A DNA stretch of 64,000 bases. Origin: Halomonas sp. M4R1S46. GTDB taxonomy: Bacteria; Pseudomonadota; Gammaproteobacteria; Pseudomonadales; Halomonadaceae. Where the stretch lies: positions 2,046,001-2,110,000 of the forward strand of contig NZ_CP107008.1 of NCBI RefSeq assembly GCF_025725685.1, written 5' to 3'. Under the pieces are notes generated by a model. It was not told the DNA's origin. It saw nothing but the letters and a program-made list of their open reading frames with translations, and searched no databases. Of this stretch, positions 60,241-64,000 are shown piece after piece (the stretch's first letter is position 1; each line of letters begins with the position of its first letter). A program made the position numbers and the translations under genes.

Positions 60241-61920
60241 TCAGCCCTTCTTCTTGATCTTCGCCCAGGTGTCCTTGAGCCCCACGGTGCGGTTGAACAC
60301 CAGCCTGTCGGGTGAGGAGGCATGGCGGTCGGTACAGAAATAGCCCACCCGCTCGAACTGGAAGCGACTCTCCGGCGCGGTGCCGGCCAGGCTCGGCTCG
60401 GCGACCCCCTGCACGGTGACCAGCGACTCGGGATTGAGGTGCTCGAGGAAGTCGGCATCCTTGTCCTTGTCCGGCTGCTCGACCTGGAAGAGGTTGTCGT
60501 AGAGCCGCACCTCCACGGGCACGCCATGGGGGGCACTGACCCAGTGGATCACGCCCTTGACCTTGCGGCCCTCGGGGTTCTTGCCCAGGGTGTCGAAGTC
60601 CACCGAGCAGCGCAGCTCCTCGATCTCGCCGTCCGCGCCCTTGACCACCTCGTCGCAACGGATCACGTAGGAATTGCGCAGGCGCACCTCCTTGCCCGGC
60701 GCCAGGCGGAAGAACTTCTTCGGCGGCTCTTCCATGAAGTCGTCGTGATCGATGTAGATCTCGCGGGTGAACGGCACCCGGCGTACGGCCATGTCCTCGC
60801 GGGCCGGATGCCCGGCCACCTCGTAGACCTCCTCATGGTCCTCGGCCACGTTGGTCAGCACCACCTTGAGGGGCTTGAGCACGCACATGGCGCGCGGCGC
60901 ATTGTCCTCGAGGTCGGAGCGCAGGGCATGGGTCAGCATGGCGATGTCCACCAGGCCGCCGTCGGCCCGGGTGACGCCGATCATCTCGCAGAACTTGCGG
61001 ATCGAGGCCGGGGTGTAGCCACGGCGACGCATCCCGGAGATGGTCGGCATGCGCGGGTCGTCCCAGCCGTCGACGATGCCCTCGTCCACCAGCAGCTTGA
61101 GCTTGCGCTTGGAGGTCAGGGTGTAGTTGAGGTTAAGCCGGGCGAACTCGATCTGGCGCGGGCGGGCCGGCACCGGCAGGTTGTCCAGGAACCACTCGTA
61201 GAGCGGCCGGTGATCCTCGAACTCCAGGGTGCAGATGGAGTGGGTCACGCCCTCGATGGCATCCGACTGGCCATGGGTGAAATCGTAGGACGGATAGATC
61301 TTCCACTGGTCCCCGGTCTGGTGGTGATGGGCGTGGCGGATGCGGTAGAGGATGGGATCGCGCAGGTTGATGTTGGGGGCGGCCATGTCGATCCTGGCCC
61401 GCAGCACCTTCTCGCCCTCGGCGAACTCGCCGACGCGCATGCGCTCCAGCAGGTCGAGGTTCTCCTCCACGCCGCGCTCGCGATACGGGCTCGGCCGGCC
61501 CGCCTCGGTCAGGGTGCCGCGATACTCGCGCATCTCCTCGGGCGAGAGGTCGTCGACATAGGCCTTGCCCTCGCGCACCAGGTGCTGGGCCCAGGCGTAG
61601 AGCTGGTCGAAGTAGTCGGAGGCGAAGCGCACCGGCCCCGCCCACTCGAAGCCCAGCCAGTTGACATCCTCCTTGATGGCGTCGATATAGGCCTGCTCTT
61701 CCTTCGCCGGGTTGGTGTCGTCGAAGCGCAGATGACAGTCGCCACCGAACTGCTCGGCGAGCCCGAAATTCAGACAGATCGACTTGGCGTGGCCGATGTG
61801 CAGGAAGCCATTGGGCTCCGGCGGGAAGCGGGTGATGATCTTCCCCTGCCGTCCGGCCTCGACCTCCTCGCGAATCTGGTTGCGAATGAAGTTCGGCGCG
61901 CTGGTGGTCTCGCTGGTCAT
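60241..61920 (-). CDS. glnS: Glutaminyl-tRNA synthetase
   Basis: A 559-aa class I synthetase. NFIRNQIREEVEAG, the HIGH-type FLHIGHAKSICLNFG, DDTNPAKEE, and the KMSKS-equivalent TSKRKLKLLVDEG are typical, followed by two beta-barrel anticodon domains. Length is about that of E. coli GlnRS (554). It is the first gene of glnS-cysS. Confidence 0.96.
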   Translation of the reverse strand: MTSETTSAPNFIRNQIREEVEAGRQGKIITRFPPEPNGFLHIGHAKSICLNFGLAEQFGGDCHLRFDDTNPAKEEQAYIDAIKEDVNWLGFEWAGPVRFASDYFDQLYAWAQHLVREGKAYVDDLSPEEMREYRGTLTEAGRPSPYRERGVEENLDLLERMRVGEFAEGEKVLRARIDMAAPNINLRDPILYRIRHAHHHQTGDQWKIYPSYDFTHGQSDAIEGVTHSICTLEFEDHRPLYEWFLDNLPVPARPRQIEFARLNLNYTLTSKRKLKLLVDEGIVDGWDDPRMPTISGMRRRGYTPASIRKFCEMIGVTRADGGLVDIAMLTHALRSDLEDNAPRAMCVLKPLKVVLTNVAEDHEEVYEVAGHPAREDMAVRRVPFTREIYIDHDDFMEEPPKKFFRLAPGKEVRLRNSYVIRCDEVVKGADGEIEELRCSVDFDTLGKNPEGRKVKGVIHWVSAPHGVPVEVRLYDNLFQVEQPDKDKDADFLEHLNPESLVTVQGVAEPSLAGTAPESRFQFERVGYFCTDRHASSPDRLVFNRTVGLKDTWAKIKKKG

Positions 61921-62079
61921 GTTGATAGGGCAACCTCTGGTTGAACGCGGGCCTGTCGCCGCGACGCCGGCGCCGCCTCGGGCCCGGCTTCGCGCATCGA
62001 CGCAAAAGGGCTATTATAGCGCCACGTGCCCATACGGCGCCAAGGCATCCCGCTTTACGACCAGGGTGATGGCCATAGG

Positions 62080-62200
62080 ACAGGACGAGGGGCGCCGGGG
62101 ACAGCTCGAAGAGGAGGTCCTTTGCCATGGATGGCAAAAGTAGCGCCCAGGGAAGGGTTCACAGCGCCTCCTCGAAGAGCTGTCGACGGAACAGCCCCGC
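62080..62200 (-). repeat. Dispersed palindromic element (D)
   Basis: A leftward copy with the common core GGCGCTGTGAACCC..TCCCTGGGCGCTAC, the hairpin TTTTGCCATCCATGGCAAA and arms CGACAGCTCTTCGAGGAGG / CCTCCTCTTCGAGCTGTC. It lies in the divergent gap between glnS and ppiB. Confidence 0.82.
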
Positions 62201-62246
62201 GCAACGACCGATGGCGACCGCCCTCGCATCCTGACAGGAAACCGTG

Positions 62247-62753
62247 ATGATCATCTTGCAGACCAACTTCGGCGATATCACCATCGCGCTCAACCACGAC
62301 AAGGCGCCGAAGACGGCGGCCAACTTCGAGCAATACGTGCGCGACGGCTTCTATGACGACACCCTCTTCCACCGGGTGATCGACGGCTTCATGGTGCAGG
62401 GCGGCGGCTTCGACGCCGACTTCAACCAGAAGCCGACCCGCGAGCCCATCGAGAACGAGGCCGACAACGGCCTGGCCAACACCACCGGCACCCTGGCCAT
62501 GGCCCGCACCCAGGACCCGCACTCCGCCAGCGCCCAGTTCTTCATCAACGTCGCCGACAACGACTTCCTCAACCATCGCGGCAAGAACATCCAGGGCTGG
62601 GGATACTGCGTGTTCGGCGAGGTGGTCGACGGCATGGACGTGGTCGAGCGCATCAAGGCCGTGCCGACGACCCGCCGCGGCATGCACGCCGACGTGCCCG
62701 CCGATGACGTCATCATCCAGCGTGCCTACGTGAAGGACGACGCCGAGGCCTAG
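62247..62753 (+). CDS. ppiB: Peptidyl-prolyl cis-trans isomerase B (cytoplasmic cyclophilin)
   Basis: A 168-aa cyclophilin: the active-site segments FHRVIDGFMVQGGGFD and MARTQDPHSASAQFFINV, and the C-terminal GWGYCVFGEVVDGMDVVERI. No signal peptide, so cytoplasmic PpiB (about 164 aa). ATG 62247 overlaps a GTG at 62244. It is followed by lpxH after a 217-nt gap with a long palindrome. Confidence 0.95.
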   Translation: MIILQTNFGDITIALNHDKAPKTAANFEQYVRDGFYDDTLFHRVIDGFMVQGGGFDADFNQKPTREPIENEADNGLANTTGTLAMARTQDPHSASAQFFINVADNDFLNHRGKNIQGWGYCVFGEVVDGMDVVERIKAVPTTRRGMHADVPADDVIIQRAYVKDDAEA

Positions 62754-62754
62754 C

Positions 62755-62901
62755 CTAGGCAATGCCCGAAAAGTGCCTGCGCTCGGCTATACGGCGTTAA
62801 AAATCGGCTCAAAGTGCTCATTTACTACCTGTAAACTCCGCCTCTTCACCGATTTTTGCCTTGTCTAGCCTTCGCTCGTCGACTTTTCAGACAAAGCCTA
62901 G
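62755..62901. repeat. Long nested palindromic element after ppiB
   Basis: Outer arms 62755-62774 and 62882-62901 match with few mismatches (CTAGGC...GAAAAGT / ACTTTTC...GCCTAG). Inside them AAAAATCGG and CCGATTTTT (62799-62807, 62849-62857), and TTTAC..GTAAA within, form nested stems. Composition is lower in GC than the neighbouring genes. Confidence 0.72.
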
Positions 62902-62970
62902 CGCCTCATGCTTCTCACGCACCCGCCCCGGCGGGTGTGTTGGCTTTCCCCCGACGCCGCAAGAGCCGCC

Positions 62971-63735
62971 ATGTCTATCCTGCTGATTTCCGACCTGCAC
63001 CTCCACCCCGGCGCCCCCGCCATCACCGAGGGGTTCCTGGCCTGGCTCGACCGCCGCGCCAGGGGCGCCGAGGCCCTGTACATCCTCGGCGACTTCTTCG
63101 AGGCCTGGATCGGCGACGACCTGCTGGACCTCGGCGAGGCCGACCCGACCGGCACTGCCGTCCTGGCACGGCGCATCGCCGACGCCCTGAAGGCCCGCGC
63201 CGACGACGGCACCGCCATCTATCTGATGCACGGCAATCGCGACTTCCTGCTCGGGGAGCGCTTCGCCGGGGAGGCCGGGGCACGCCTGCTGCCCGACCCC
63301 AGCGTCGTGACCCTCGGCGACGAGCGGGTGCTGCTGATGCACGGCGACAGCCTGTGCACCCGGGACGAGGCCTACATGGCCTTCCGGGCCCGCGCCCGGG
63401 ACCCGCAATGGCAGGCGCAGATTCTCGCCATGCCGATCCCCGAGCGACTGGCGCTGGCACGGCAGTTGCGCGACCAGTCCGGCGAGGCCAACTCCAACAA
63501 GGCCGAGGACATCATGGACGTCACCCCGGACGAGGTGCTGGCCGCCCTGCGCCAGCACGGCGTGACCACCCTGGTCCATGGCCATACCCATCGCCCCGCC
63601 GTTCACCCGCTGGAACTCGACGGTACCCCGGCACGCCGCTTCGTGCTGGGCGACTGGCAGCCGGGCCAGGGCTGGGAGATCGAGATCGCCCCGGGCCAGG
63701 CGCCGGTACTGCGCGACTTCCCGCTGGAAGGCTGA
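62971..63735 (+). CDS. lpxH: UDP-2,3-diacylglucosamine hydrolase
   Basis: A 254-aa calcineurin-fold enzyme of lipid A synthesis that cleaves UDP-2,3-diacylglucosamine to lipid X and UMP. Motifs in order: ISDLHLHPG, ILGDFFEAWIGDD, HGNRDFLLGE, LMHGDSLC, TLVHGHTHRP. LpxH is peripheral on the inner membrane. Start 62971 (MSILLISDLHL) is by homology; the ribosome site is weak. It follows ppiB, as in E. coli. Confidence 0.95.
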   Translation: MSILLISDLHLHPGAPAITEGFLAWLDRRARGAEALYILGDFFEAWIGDDLLDLGEADPTGTAVLARRIADALKARADDGTAIYLMHGNRDFLLGERFAGEAGARLLPDPSVVTLGDERVLLMHGDSLCTRDEAYMAFRARARDPQWQAQILAMPIPERLALARQLRDQSGEANSNKAEDIMDVTPDEVLAALRQHGVTTLVHGHTHRPAVHPLELDGTPARRFVLGDWQPGQGWEIEIAPGQAPVLRDFPLEG

Positions 63736-63795
63736 GAAATAGGGGGATAAGCGTCAGCGCATCCACCGCTTCCGGCCCGCTGCCGCCGGATCGAT

Positions 63796-64000
63796 GCGCC
63801 TTGAGCAGCTCGGGCGCCTGGCGGCGCCATCGCGCTCTAACGCCGAAGCGTCGGACCGGCACTCCCACAGGAGATAGCGGGTGTTGAGCTTTTCGTGGGA
63901 GCGCAGCGAGCTGCGCGATCCGCCGCGAAGCGGCGGTGGGAGATGCCTCAGGCGCCTGGCGGCGCCATCGCCGATGCGTCGGACCGGTTCTCCGCCGGAT
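63796..64000. repeat. REP-type palindrome cluster downstream of lpxH
   Basis: Two copies of a unit with GGCGCCTGGCGGCGCCATCGC followed by GCGTCGGACCGG (63812-63859 and 63951-63986) flank other REP-like stems, GCGCAGCGAGCTGCGC and CCGCCGCGAAGCGGCGG. A CCGCCGGAT end occurs at 63783 and at the window edge, so the cluster continues beyond. No gene is seen here. Confidence 0.65.

Overview
The window is high-GC gammaproteobacterial chromosome that most resembles a halophile of the Halomonadaceae (Halomonas type). The support is indirect: the overall gene content, a dense complement of TRAP and ABC transporters including a yehZYXW-type osmoprotectant system, conserved neighbourhoods such as mltD-gloB-yafS-rnhA-dnaQ, and very high third-position GC. 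No rRNA is present. One tRNA gene, tRNA-Ser(TGA), is seen.

Region 1 (1-1491) holds a Bax-inhibitor-1 membrane protein, a Nudix hydrolase and tRNA-Ser. Region 2 (1475-9980) is an 8.5-kb integrated element inserted into the 3' end of tRNA-Ser. It is bounded by a perfect 21-bp direct repeat, with a tyrosine integrase at its right end. Direct repeats of TTTACCACAT, probably integrase arm sites, lie inside both ends, and the tRNA's apparent original terminator is stranded outside the right end. The cargo is unusual: a serine recombinase, Rha and BRO-N antirepressor domains apparently split by a frameshift, a second RNase HI, a winged-helix protein resembling RepL-type initiators, a repeat-rich 280-bp non-coding segment that looks like an origin, a secreted and a membrane protein, and several small unknown genes. 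No phage structural genes are visible. The best reading is a small integrative, possibly self-replicating satellite-like element, and it is the strongest candidate for something undescribed.

Region 3 (10.1-24 kb) is core chromosome: a PrpA/B-like phosphatase, the K+/H+ antiporter NhaP2, an orphan NMT1-type binding protein, YbfF, YhhQ, PrpE, an ArsR-type regulator, SohB, an SCP2 protein, and the nudC-dnaQ-rnhA-yafS cluster divergent from gloB-mltD. Region 4 (25.8-31.5 kb) is the yejABEF oligopeptide transporter. Region 5 (31.6-40.5 kb) carries a GGDEF protein that looks truncated, RsuA, a YafV-like amidase, an alpha/beta hydrolase, RarD, an FAD oxidoreductase beside a SulP transporter, and a GntR regulator.

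Region 6 (40.4-46.8 kb) pairs pxpCBA (ATP-dependent 5-oxoprolinase) with a divergent TRAP transporter and a MarR-like regulator, suggesting coupled uptake and hydrolysis of 5-oxoproline or a related acid. Region 7 (46.8-52.7 kb) has an unusual Ser/Thr kinase with a long uncharacterised C-terminal region, then the branched-chain 2-oxoacid dehydrogenase E1alpha-E1beta-E2 operon with a LiuR-like palindrome upstream. Region 8 (52.9-56.7 kb) is yehZYXW. Region 9 (56.8-64 kb) contains a DUF1853 protein, a helically phased 10-bp repeat array, a small unknown gene, cysS, glnS, ppiB, lpxH and a REP cluster.

Scattered between genes is a family of palindromic elements (five copies in the window, one of them a deletion derivative), plus a second, unrelated long palindrome after ppiB.
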